From positions 1 through 58,867 of the forward strand of contig JAJDYU010000066.1 in NCBI GenBank assembly GCA_022825005.1: a DNA stretch of 58,867 nucleotides. The letters are read 5' to 3'. Below are positions 8,361 to 16,183 of the stretch, one piece after another (position 1 is the stretch's first letter; every line of letters starts with the position of its first letter). The notes beneath the pieces were generated by a model that saw only the letters and a list, made by a program, of their open reading frames with translations, did no database searches and had not been told where the DNA came from. This DNA is from Acidimicrobiia bacterium. GTDB taxonomy: Bacteria > Actinomycetota > Acidimicrobiia > Acidimicrobiales > Bin134. The position numbers and the translations under genes were made by a program.

Positions 8361-9530
8361 ATGGCTGGCTCCTCTTCTCCGGCTGCATCCCCGCCGGATC
8401 CGATGCGCCTCTACGACACCGCACGCCAGGAAGTGGTGCCGTTCGAGCCAGGACCGGTGGTGGCCATGTACACCTGCGGCATAACCCCATACGACGCCAC
8501 CCATTTGGGACACGCCGCCACATACGTGGCCTACGACGTGCTCCAGCGACGGTTGCGCGACCGGGGCCACGAAACCCGCTGCGTGCGCAACATCACCGAC
8601 GTGGATGACGACATTCTCCGCAAGGCCCGGGAGATAGGCGTCCACTACCTGGACCTTGCCGCGGCCGAGACCGCCCGATTCGACTCCGACATGGAAGCCC
8701 TGGAAATGCTGCCCTGCTGGTCGGAGCCCCGGGCCACATCGGCCATCGTCGACATCCGCAAGATGATCGGCCTGGTGCTGGACCAGGGCCACGCCTACCA
8801 GTCAGGGGGGTCGGTGTACTTCGACATCTCCACCTTCGACCGCTTCGGCCAGGTCAGCCACCTGGACCGGGAATCCATGCTGGCGCTGGCCGCCGAGCAC
8901 GGGGGCAATCCCGACGACCCCAACAAGCGGGATCCCTTGGACTTCGTTCTGTGGCAGAAGTCCGCCCCCGACGAGCCCGCATGGGATTCCAAGTGGGGCC
9001 CGGGGCGTCCCGGGTGGCACATCGAGTGCTCGGCGCTGGCCATGCGGGAGCTGGGCGAGACCGTGGACCTGCATGGAGGCGGATCCGACTTGGTCTACCC
9101 CCATCACGAGTGTGAGGCCGCCCAGTCGGAGGTGGTCACCGGCAGACAGTTCGTGCGCCACTGGATGCACCAGGCCATGGTGAGGATGGACGGCGAGAAG
9201 ATGTCCAAGTCGCTGGGCAATCTGGTGTTCGTGTCCGACCTATTGAAGGAGTACGACCCTCGAGCGGTACGCCTGGCCATAGTGGCCCATCACTACCGGG
9301 ACTCCTGGGAATGGGACGACGAGGTCATGCCCACCGCCGCCGAGCGCCTCGACGCCTGGCAAGCCGCGCCTGCTGGAGCCTCTTCCGGAGCCTCGTCGGT
9401 CCTCAATCGGGTGCGGGACTGTCTAGACGACGATCTCGACACCCCCGCAGCGGTAGCGGCTATTGACGATGCCGCGTCAACCGGCGGAATCGCCTCCGCA
9501 GCCGCACTGCTCGGCGTCCGGCTCTCGTAG
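8361..9530 (+). CDS. mshC: Mycothiol biosynthesis cysteine ligase (MshC type)
   Basis: A 389-residue class I synthetase-like protein related to cysteinyl-tRNA synthetase. It is assigned to MshC, which joins L-cysteine to glucosaminyl-inositol in ATP-dependent mycothiol synthesis. The HIGH-like block reads CGITPYDATHLGHA, the MshC form, where CysS has TVYD..HIGNAR. The second signature is EKMSKSLGN. GPGRPGWHIECSA and LHGGGSDLVYPHHE provide the zinc and substrate site (Cys, His). Length fits MshC, and the C-terminal anticodon domain of CysS is missing. The start may be ATG 8361 or ATG 8403, since the intervening residues are low-complexity. This indicates that the organism makes mycothiol. Confidence 0.85.
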   Translation: MAGSSSPAASPPDPMRLYDTARQEVVPFEPGPVVAMYTCGITPYDATHLGHAATYVAYDVLQRRLRDRGHETRCVRNITDVDDDILRKAREIGVHYLDLAAAETARFDSDMEALEMLPCWSEPRATSAIVDIRKMIGLVLDQGHAYQSGGSVYFDISTFDRFGQVSHLDRESMLALAAEHGGNPDDPNKRDPLDFVLWQKSAPDEPAWDSKWGPGRPGWHIECSALAMRELGETVDLHGGGSDLVYPHHECEAAQSEVVTGRQFVRHWMHQAMVRMDGEKMSKSLGNLVFVSDLLKEYDPRAVRLAIVAHHYRDSWEWDDEVMPTAAERLDAWQAAPAGASSGASSVLNRVRDCLDDDLDTPAAVAAIDDAASTGGIASAAALLGVRLS

Positions 9531-9575
9531 CGGGTCGTTCGCGATAATTGGGCGGGCACAGGCAAGCCGAAGGGT

Positions 9576-9581
9576 TAATTT
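9576..9581 (+). promoter_or_regulatory. Candidate -10 box, leaderless start of thrS
   Basis: TAATTT lies 8 nt before the thrS ATG at 9590. No Shine-Dalgarno sequence is present. Confidence 0.4.
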
Positions 9582-9589
9582 GTTGAGCC

Positions 9590-11578
9590 ATGGCTGAAAT
9601 CAGCGTCATTCTCCCCGACGGCAGCACGCGCACGATTCCCTCTGGTGCCACAGCGGGCGACTTGGCCGCCGACATCGGTCCCGGCCTGGCGAAAGCCGCT
9701 CTCATCGCCACCATCGACGACGTCGAGGTGGATTTGAGCAGTCCGCTGGCCGACGGTCAGCAGGTTTCGATCATCACCGCCGACAGCGACGCCGGCCTGG
9801 AAACGCTGCGCCACTCCACCGCACATGTGCTGGCCCAGGCGGTGCTGGAGATGTACTCCGGGGCGACCTACGCGGTGGGTCCGCCCATAGAAGACGGCTT
9901 CTACTACGACTTCGACCTGCCCGCCGGGGCCACCATCAGCGATGACGACCTTGAGGCCATCGAGAGCCGGATGAGGGAGATCATCGAGGCCGACCAGCCC
10001 TTCGAGCGCCACGAGGTGTCGGCGGCCGAAGGGCTCGACCTGTTCGCCGACCACCCCTACAAGCGGGAGATCATTGAAACGGTGGCCATGGCGCCCGATG
10101 CCGGTGCCAGCGGGCAGCAGGCCGACGAACTGGCCGACGAGGTGGCTGGCGACGGCCAGATCAGCTACTACCGCAACTCGGATTCCTTCATCGACCTGTG
10201 CCGCGGCCCCCATGTCCCGTCCACCGGTCGCCTTGGGTACTTCAAGCTGATGAGCGTGGCGGGGGCCTACTGGCGCCGCGACGCCGGCCGCCCCTCCTTG
10301 CAGCGCATTTACGGCACGGCCTGGGCGTCTCGAAAGGACCTGGCCGCCCACCTGCACCGGCTGGCCGAGGCGGAAAAGCGGGACCACCGCCGCCTGGCCC
10401 GAGAGCTAGACCTTTTGTCATGGCCCACCGAGTTGGGACCGGGGCTGGCGGTATGGCACCCCAAGGGCGCGGCGGTGCGCCGCATAATCGAGGATTACAG
10501 CCGTGACCGCCATGAAGAGGGTGGCTACCAGTTCGTTGTAACTCCCCACGTCGCTCGCTCTGAGCTGTGGGAGACCAGCGGACATCTGGACTTCTATCGG
10601 GAAAGCATGTACCCAGCTCTGGAGATGGACGGCGCCTCCTACCACCTCAAGCCGATGAACTGCCCCTTTCATGCGCTGATCTACAAGAGCAGCCAGCGCT
10701 CCTATCGGGACCTCCCAATTCGACTGTTCGAGTTGGGCACGGTGTACCGCTACGAGCTGTCGGGTGCGGTCCACGGCCTGATGCGCATCCGGGGATTCAC
10801 CCAGGACGACAGCCACATCTTCTGCACCCGGGAGCAGGCCCCGGCCGAGATTGCCTCTTTGGTGGCGTTTGTGCTGTCGGTGCTGCGGGCGTTCGGTTTC
10901 GGCTCATTCGAGGCTCGATTGGCTACCCGGCCACCGGAGAAGTCGATTGGAGAAGACGCCGAGTGGGACCTGGCCACCGATGCCCTCCGCCAGGCGTTGG
11001 AGGCTGCCGGACTGGAGTACGAGTTGGACGAGGGGGGCGGTGCCTTCTACGGGCCCAAAATCGACATCGACGTGCGCGACGCCATCGGGCGGAGCTGGCA
11101 GCTGTCCACCATTCAGGTGGATTTCCAACTGCCCGAGCGGTTCGACCTGGAGTATGTGGGCTCTGACGGTGGCCGCCACCGCCCAGTGATGATCCACCGG
11201 GCATTGATGGGATCGATCGAGCGTTTCTTCGGGGTTCTCATCGAGCACTTCGCCGGTGCATTTCCGGCCTGGCTGGCCCCGGTCCAAGCCGCCATCTTGC
11301 CGGTGGCCGCCACCCATGCCGATTATGCCGCCGAGGTGGAGGCCCGCCTGCGCCAAGACGGATTCAGGGCAGAGGTGTCCGACGCCCAAGAGCCGTTGGG
11401 ACGGCGCATCCGAGCGGCCAAGCTCCAGAAACTGCCCTACGTGCTGGTAGTGGGCGACGACGACGTGGCCCACGGCACCGTGGGGGTCAACGCCCGGGGA
11501 ACAGACGGCGACGAGCGAGGCGTGCCGTTGGAAGACTTCGCGGCCCGGCTGGCTGATGAAGTGGAGGCTCACCGCTGA
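9590..11578 (+). CDS. thrS: Threonyl-tRNA synthetase
   Basis: A 662-residue class II synthetase charging tRNA-Thr. Order: N-terminal TGS domain (about 1-62), then the N2 editing domain with its HxxxH (RHSTAHV, His75 and His79) and CRGPH metal-like site that removes mis-attached serine. The catalytic core has MNCPFH (zinc cysteine), RYELSG, and RIRGFTQDDSHIF. The anticodon domain starts near residue 570 (WLAPVQAAILPV). Length is normal for an editing-competent bacterial enzyme. It heads a co-directional block that matches the mycobacterial thrS-HIT-pgsA-patA-pimA order, and its TGA overlaps the next ATG by one base (TGATG). Confidence 0.97.
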   Translation: MAEISVILPDGSTRTIPSGATAGDLAADIGPGLAKAALIATIDDVEVDLSSPLADGQQVSIITADSDAGLETLRHSTAHVLAQAVLEMYSGATYAVGPPIEDGFYYDFDLPAGATISDDDLEAIESRMREIIEADQPFERHEVSAAEGLDLFADHPYKREIIETVAMAPDAGASGQQADELADEVAGDGQISYYRNSDSFIDLCRGPHVPSTGRLGYFKLMSVAGAYWRRDAGRPSLQRIYGTAWASRKDLAAHLHRLAEAEKRDHRRLARELDLLSWPTELGPGLAVWHPKGAAVRRIIEDYSRDRHEEGGYQFVVTPHVARSELWETSGHLDFYRESMYPALEMDGASYHLKPMNCPFHALIYKSSQRSYRDLPIRLFELGTVYRYELSGAVHGLMRIRGFTQDDSHIFCTREQAPAEIASLVAFVLSVLRAFGFGSFEARLATRPPEKSIGEDAEWDLATDALRQALEAAGLEYELDEGGGAFYGPKIDIDVRDAIGRSWQLSTIQVDFQLPERFDLEYVGSDGGRHRPVMIHRALMGSIERFFGVLIEHFAGAFPAWLAPVQAAILPVAATHADYAAEVEARLRQDGFRAEVSDAQEPLGRRIRAAKLQKLPYVLVVGDDDVAHGTVGVNARGTDGDERGVPLEDFAARLADEVEAHR

Positions 11579-12084
11579 TGCTGGAGCGCCTGTGGGCCCC
11601 GTGGCGCAGCCGCTATGTGTCGGAAATCCACGCCACCGTCTCTGAGGAGGGGGAGGGCACGCTCTTCGAGCGCATCCTGGCGTCTCCGGCGCCCGACCAG
11701 GAGACCGGCATCTTGTGGCGGGGCGCGACCTGCTTTGCGGTGCTCAACGCCTACCCCTACGGCAGCGGCCACCTGATGGTGGCCCCCAATCGCGCAGTGG
11801 CCGATTTGGCCGACCTCACCGATTCCGAAAGCGATGAGCTGTGGGCCGCGGTCCGGGCTGCGGTGGCCGCGATCCGAAGGGCCTACAACCCCGAAGGGGT
11901 GAACGTGGGACTCAACCTGGGTGCGGCCGGTGGAGCTGGCATTCCCGACCACCTGCACGTTCACTGCCTGCCCCGCTGGCGGGGCGACACCAACTTCATG
12001 ACTACTGTGGCCGAAGCCCGAGTGCTGCCCGAGCCCCTCACCGAATCGTGGTCCAAGCTGAGAAATGCCTGGGGAGACCAGTAG
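11578..12084 (+). CDS. HIT-family nucleotide hydrolase/phosphorylase
   Basis: A 168-residue histidine-triad protein. The triad HLHVHCLPRW is clear near residue 125. The N-terminus LERLWAPWRSRYV and the block AYPYGSGHLMVAPNR match the actinobacterial Rv2613c-like group described as diadenosine-tetraphosphate phosphorylases, so an Ap4A-degrading role is likely but rests on family knowledge. It sits directly behind thrS with a TGATG overlap, a conserved neighbourhood in actinobacteria. Synthetases produce Ap4A as a side product, which makes the pairing sensible. Confidence 0.88.
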   Translation: MLERLWAPWRSRYVSEIHATVSEEGEGTLFERILASPAPDQETGILWRGATCFAVLNAYPYGSGHLMVAPNRAVADLADLTDSESDELWAAVRAAVAAIRRAYNPEGVNVGLNLGAAGGAGIPDHLHVHCLPRWRGDTNFMTTVAEARVLPEPLTESWSKLRNAWGDQ

Positions 12085-12087
12085 CCT
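12082..12087 (+). promoter_or_regulatory. Candidate -10 box, leaderless start
   Basis: TAGCCT lies 6 nt before the GTG at 12094. Its first three bases are the TAG stop of the HIT gene, so stop codon and promoter element share sequence. Confidence 0.35.
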
Positions 12088-12093
12088 CAAACC

Positions 12094-12666
12094 GTGTCTG
12101 ACGCGGAAGTGAGCGATACCGAGAGCCAGTCCGTGTCCGACTCTGAATCCAGCCTCTCCGAGAGCGGAGCGATGTCCGACGCGGAGATCACCGACGAGCT
12201 TCCCCAAGAGCTGAACGTCAGCGAGTACGTCGGCCCCTACCTGTTTCCCAACAACAGCCGCCGTCGGATTCCGGCCATCATCTACTTGTCATCCGCGGTG
12301 GTCTGCACGGTGTTGTGGGCGGTGGCCGCCGACAGCCCGCTTGTCAACGGGGGATTCCTAGGCGCCGCCGTGGCCCTGGCAGTCTTCTCCGCCTACGGGT
12401 TCATCTGCGGCAAAGAGCTGAAGATCGACGAGTCGGATGCATTGGTTATCGCCATCGGTGCAGTGGGCTTTCCCGTGGGCCATGCATCGGCCCAAATGGG
12501 GTGGCGAGGCTGGTTCAGCCGCCCCACCTGGCGCATCCTGCTCTACTCCAATGAGCCCCAGCCGGACCAGCGGGGCTTGGTGTTCGTTGACGGCATCACC
12601 GGCGAGGTGGTCGACCAACTTGTGCAGCCCAATCCCGAGGACTGGGCTGATCTGGGAAACGGCTGA
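12094..12666 (+). CDS. Membrane protein with acidic serine-rich N-terminus, function unknown
   Basis: A 190-residue protein with a GTG start. Residues 1-40 are almost only Ser, Asp, Glu, Ala and Thr, with MSDAE occurring twice (start and about residue 27). That is a disordered, strongly acidic tail. Two hydrophobic segments follow (about 60-80 and 88-108), then a soluble C-terminal domain rich in Trp and Pro (WRGWFSRPTWRILLYS). I do not recognise a characterised family. Its position between the HIT gene and pgsA at the head of the phosphatidylinositol mannoside block suggests an envelope or lipid-linked role (inference). It may begin its own leaderless transcript. Confidence 0.75.
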   Translation: MSDAEVSDTESQSVSDSESSLSESGAMSDAEITDELPQELNVSEYVGPYLFPNNSRRRIPAIIYLSSAVVCTVLWAVAADSPLVNGGFLGAAVALAVFSAYGFICGKELKIDESDALVIAIGAVGFPVGHASAQMGWRGWFSRPTWRILLYSNEPQPDQRGLVFVDGITGEVVDQLVQPNPEDWADLGNG

Positions 12667-12685
12667 GAAGTACAGTAGAGGCCAC

Positions 12686-13279
12686 ATGTTCGACGGGAAT
12701 TGGCGCTCGGCGGTCAATCGAGGGCTTGATCCCATCGGCGCCGTCCTTTGCCGGATGGGTGTCAACGCTGATGCGGTCACCGTCTTCGGGATCGCCATGG
12801 CCACAGTGGCCGCGGTGGTCATCGGCCGTGGCGAGTTGATACTCGGCCTGGTCTTCTTGATTCTCACCGGTCTGTCCGATGCCTTCGACGGACCCATCGC
12901 CAAGGCGTCCGGCACCAGCTCGGTTAGGGGTGCTTTCTTCGACTCGGTGAGCGACCGGGTGTGCGATGCCCTGCTGTTCGGTGGCGTGGCCTGGTACCTG
13001 GGCGCCAACGAACCCGGCCAGATTTTCATGCTGCCTGTGGCGCTCATGGCCGTGGCTTCGCTGGTCTCCTATCAGCGGGCCAAGGCCGAGTCACTGGGAC
13101 TCGACGCCAAGGGCGGGCTGATGGAGCGGGCCGAGCGGTTCTTCGTGCTGGGTGCAGGCTTGGCTTTCAGCTTTGTGCTGATCCCCATGCTGTGGGCCAT
13201 GCTGGTGCTCACCGCGGCCACTGCCCTATATCGGTTCGTCAAAGTCTGGCGCCAAGCTAATTCCCTTTCCTCGACATGA
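12686..13279 (+). CDS. pgsA: CDP-alcohol phosphatidyltransferase, probable phosphatidylinositol phosphate synthase
   Basis: A 197-residue polytopic membrane enzyme. The family signature is SDAFDGPIAK followed at the correct distance by GAFFDSVSD, which supplies all four metal-binding aspartates. The usual arginine after the alanine (DGxxAR) is Lys. Given its place directly before patA and pimA, in the mycobacterial Rv2612c-2610c order, it most likely makes phosphatidylinositol phosphate from CDP-diacylglycerol and inositol-1-phosphate rather than phosphatidylglycerol phosphate. Start ATG 12686 is chosen over longer in-frame extensions that run through the preceding gene. Its stop overlaps the next ATG (ATGA). 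Confidence 0.88.
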   Translation: MFDGNWRSAVNRGLDPIGAVLCRMGVNADAVTVFGIAMATVAAVVIGRGELILGLVFLILTGLSDAFDGPIAKASGTSSVRGAFFDSVSDRVCDALLFGGVAWYLGANEPGQIFMLPVALMAVASLVSYQRAKAESLGLDAKGGLMERAERFFVLGAGLAFSFVLIPMLWAMLVLTAATALYRFVKVWRQANSLSST

Positions 13280-14304
13280 ATGACGCCCCTGAGAGGCCTG
13301 CTCCTCAAGCTCCACTAGCTCCTCTGGCTAGAACCCGCCGGCTCTCAGCCGATGTGGTTCTCTATCGCAGCGGTGCTGCTCTGGCCCGCCGCCTGCCTCA
13401 ACCGGTAGGGGCCGGATTGACCCGGGCCATAAGCCGCAGTGCCTATCGGCTGCTCCCCGAGCGCCGCTTCATCACCGAGCGACGCCTCCAAAGGGTGTGC
13501 GGACCGCAATTGCAGGGCGACGCGCTGGCCGAGGCCGTAAGGGCCTCCTTCGAGTCGTACGCCCGCTACTGGTATGACGGCGCCCGGATCGGTGACTTGG
13601 CCGACGCAGAGGTTGAGGCGGGCTTCAGCCACCAGGGGTTCAACCACATTCAAGAGGCAATCGACACCGGCATGGCGCCGATTTTGGCCCTTCCCCACCT
13701 GGGGGGCTGGGAGTGGGCCGGCACGTGGATGGCCCGAATCCCCGGCTACCCGGTGATCTCCGTGGTAGAGCCGCTAAAGCCGGCTCGACTGTTCGACTGG
13801 ATGGTGGAGGAGCGGCGCCGCATGGGCATCGACATCGTCCCCCTGGGTCCGGACGCGGTCTCGGTGCTCATCAAGTCGCTGCGCACCGGGCAGGTGGTGT
13901 GCCTGCTCGCCGACCGCCAGGTGGGCCGGGGAGGCGTGGAGGTGGAGTTCTTTGGAGAGCGCACCCTGCTGCCCGGCGGGCCGGCCACTCTCGCCCTGCG
14001 AACCGGCGCGGCGATTCTGCCGACCGCGGTTTACCAAGACGGGCCCAACCACCGGGGGGTGGTGCTGCCGCCGGTTCCCGCCGAGCGCCAAGGGCGGCTG
14101 CGGGCCGATGTGACCCGGGTGACCCAGGAGCTGGCCCGGTCGCTGGAACAGCTCATCCGCGCTGCCCCAGAGCAGTGGCATCTCATGCAACCCAACTGGC
14201 CCAGCGATGAGGAGGCACTCGAGAGATTCCGCCAGGAGCGAAGGGGCCTCGACCACCAAACTGATCAAGTCGAGCAATCCCCTCGAGTAAGGACGCCCGG
14301 ATGA
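13276..14304 (+). CDS. patA: Phosphatidylinositol mannoside acyltransferase (LpxL/HtrB-like)
   Basis: A 342-residue membrane-associated acyltransferase. The catalytic motif HLGGWE (H-x4-E) of the lauroyl-acyltransferase/PatA family is at about residue 140. GQVVCLLADRQVGRGGVEVEFFGE and GPATLALRTGAAILP follow in the usual order. In mycobacteria PatA puts an acyl chain on the mannose of PIM1/PIM2 at the inner membrane face, and the same role is inferred here from its position between pgsA and pimA. Four-base ATGA overlaps at both ends indicate tight translational coupling. The last 25 residues are hydrophilic and charged. Confidence 0.9.
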   Translation: MNDAPERPAPQAPLAPLARTRRLSADVVLYRSGAALARRLPQPVGAGLTRAISRSAYRLLPERRFITERRLQRVCGPQLQGDALAEAVRASFESYARYWYDGARIGDLADAEVEAGFSHQGFNHIQEAIDTGMAPILALPHLGGWEWAGTWMARIPGYPVISVVEPLKPARLFDWMVEERRRMGIDIVPLGPDAVSVLIKSLRTGQVVCLLADRQVGRGGVEVEFFGERTLLPGGPATLALRTGAAILPTAVYQDGPNHRGVVLPPVPAERQGRLRADVTRVTQELARSLEQLIRAAPEQWHLMQPNWPSDEEALERFRQERRGLDHQTDQVEQSPRVRTPG

Positions 14305-15431
14305 GGGTCGGGCTGGTTTGTCCTTACTCCCTCACCATCCCCGGAGGTGTCCAGGGCCAGGTGATGGGATTGGCCCGTTCGCTGCGCCGCATGGGGGTGG
14401 AGGCTCGGGTTCTGGCCCCGTGCGACGGTCCTCCGCCCGACGAGTCGGTCACGCCTCTGGGCAACAGCCTGCCCACTGCGGCCAACGGCTCCATCGCTCC
14501 TTTGGCCCCCGACCCCCCGGCCCAGCTCCGCACCATCCGCGTGCTGCGCGACGAGCGATTCGACGTGTTGCATCTACACGAGCCCCTCGCCCCCGGTCCC
14601 ACCAATACCGCGGCGGTGATGAAATCTGCGCCCCTGCTCGGCACCTTTCACCGGGCCGGTTACAGCACCGCCTACCAGTTCCTGCGGCCAATCGTGCAGG
14701 CCGTGGCCAACCGCCTGGACTATCGCTGCGCAGTTTCCGAGGATGCCCGTCAACTGGCCCAAGGGCAGCTCGGTGGCCACTACGAGCTGGTGTTCAACGG
14801 GGTGGAGCTGGATGCTCCTTCGACTGAGCCCATCGCCAAATCGGATCCCACCATCTTCTTCGTGGGGCGCCATGAACCTCGCAAGGGTCTCGACGTCCTC
14901 ATTGACGCCCTTCAGTACCTGCCCGGCGAGGTGCGGCTGTGGGTGGGAGGCGACGGTCCTGAGACCGAGGGATTGAAGGCCCGCACTGGCAACGACCCCA
15001 GGGTGGAGTGGTTGGGCCGAATCTCCGACGCGGAGAAGCAAGCTCGCCTGCGGGGGGCCGATGTGTTCTGCGCCCCGTCGCTGTTCGGCGAGTCGTTCGG
15101 GGTGGTGCTGCTGGAGGCAATGGCGGCCAAGACGCCGATCGTGGCCTCCGACCTGGATGCCTATGCCATTGTGGCCCGACCGGGACGCGATGCGCTGCTG
15201 TCGGAGCCCGGCGACCCCGCGGCCCTGGCCGCAGCTCTGAAACGGGTGCTGTTCGACCAGGACACGGCCCGCACGCTAGTGGAATCGGGATTGGACCGAG
15301 CCCAGCAATTCTCCATGGACACCCTGGCCGAACGCTATGCCGAGATCTACGCCGATCTATCCGCCCGACGCCCGGTACGCGCTTCCCGGCGACCACGACA
15401 AGATCCCCGCCACCACGAGGAGGAATTGTGA
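14301..15431 (+). CDS. pimA: Phosphatidylinositol alpha-mannosyltransferase (GT4)
   Basis: A 376-residue GT-B glycosyltransferase. The N-terminal glycine-rich acceptor loop is visible in PYSLTIPGGVQGQVMGLA. Other features are FDVLHLHEPLAPG, FFVGRHEPRKGLDVLIDAL, and the nucleotide-sugar block FCAPSLFGESFGVVLLEAMA with the E-x7-E pattern of GT4. It would transfer mannose from GDP-mannose to phosphatidylinositol, the first committed PIM step, at the cytoplasmic face. The order pgsA-patA-pimA supports this over a generic GT4. Its TGA overlaps the GTG of the next gene. The C-terminus ends in a basic tail. Confidence 0.92.
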   Translation: MRVGLVCPYSLTIPGGVQGQVMGLARSLRRMGVEARVLAPCDGPPPDESVTPLGNSLPTAANGSIAPLAPDPPAQLRTIRVLRDERFDVLHLHEPLAPGPTNTAAVMKSAPLLGTFHRAGYSTAYQFLRPIVQAVANRLDYRCAVSEDARQLAQGQLGGHYELVFNGVELDAPSTEPIAKSDPTIFFVGRHEPRKGLDVLIDALQYLPGEVRLWVGGDGPETEGLKARTGNDPRVEWLGRISDAEKQARLRGADVFCAPSLFGESFGVVLLEAMAAKTPIVASDLDAYAIVARPGRDALLSEPGDPAALAAALKRVLFDQDTARTLVESGLDRAQQFSMDTLAERYAEIYADLSARRPVRASRRPRQDPRHHEEEL

Positions 15432-16183
15432 ACACCGGTCAACGCCGATCTGCTGTTGTCCTTGGCACTATGGGCGTGGTTGCGGGAGCGGCGGTGCTGG
15501 CAGTGCTTTTCTTGCTAGGGCTGCCCTGGCTCGTAACCGTCGTGGCCGGGGTGGCGGTCGGCGTGGTGGCCGCGGTCGGATTGCACCTGATCGCGTGGCG
15601 CCTGCTGTTGCGCCTGGCTGGCAGCACTAGTCCCAGCGGCGAGGCAGAGGAAGTGCTCGAGAACGTGCTGGAGGGCCTTTGCGTCAGCCACGGCATCCCC
15701 ACACCCGAACTGAGGGTGATCCACTCCCATTCCATCAACTCCTTGGCCGCGGCCCGCACCCCTGCCCACGCGGCAATCGTCGTCACCTCCGGCGCAGTGG
15801 AGCAGCTCGAGCGCATCGAGCTGGAGGGGCTGGTGGCCCATCACCTGTGTCGGATTCGTCGAGGCGATGCCGCCTTCGAGACGCTGGCCGGGGTGCTCTT
15901 GGCCTGGCCGCTCACAACAGTCGGATGGCTGCGTCGCCGGGTGATGGACCGGGTGCTGCCTGCGGAGCGGGGCCTGGTCGCCGACTTCGAGGCGGTGTCT
16001 CTCACCCGGTACCCGCCGGGCCTGCTGTCTGCGCTGATGACACTTTCTGCCCAGTCGGCTCAGGTACCATCGCCAACGGTGGCAGCGCTTCACATGTGGA
16101 TCGATGAGCCCGATTGGGGTATCGCCGATGCCGTCCGCCATCCCCGGCTGGATACTCGAATTGCCGCGCTGACAGAGCTTTGA
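15428..16183 (+). CDS. M48-like membrane protein with destroyed zinc site (pseudopeptidase)
   Basis: A 251-residue protein with a GTG start. Two N-terminal membrane helices (about 9-31 and 34-57) are followed by a soluble domain that aligns by eye with HtpX/M48 metallopeptidases: IVVTSGAVEQLERIELEGLVAH, then RRGDAAFETLAGVLL. The HExxH motif reads HHLCR (138-142), so the catalytic Glu is His and the second zinc His is Arg. The downstream zinc Glu (usual E-A-D) is Val184 in LVADFEAVSLT. The fold-specific residues remain while all catalysis is lost. Overlaps with pimA (GTGA) and the next gene (TTGA) imply co-expression with PIM synthesis. Its function is unknown. Confidence 0.8.
   Translation: MNTGQRRSAVVLGTMGVVAGAAVLAVLFLLGLPWLVTVVAGVAVGVVAAVGLHLIAWRLLLRLAGSTSPSGEAEEVLENVLEGLCVSHGIPTPELRVIHSHSINSLAAARTPAHAAIVVTSGAVEQLERIELEGLVAHHLCRIRRGDAAFETLAGVLLAWPLTTVGWLRRRVMDRVLPAERGLVADFEAVSLTRYPPGLLSALMTLSAQSAQVPSPTVAALHMWIDEPDWGIADAVRHPRLDTRIAALTEL

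Noticed and set aside
8361..9530. Cysteinyl-tRNA synthetase
   Set aside because: The TPYDATHLGHA motif and lack of the C-terminal anticodon domain fit MshC, although distant homology to CysS is evident.
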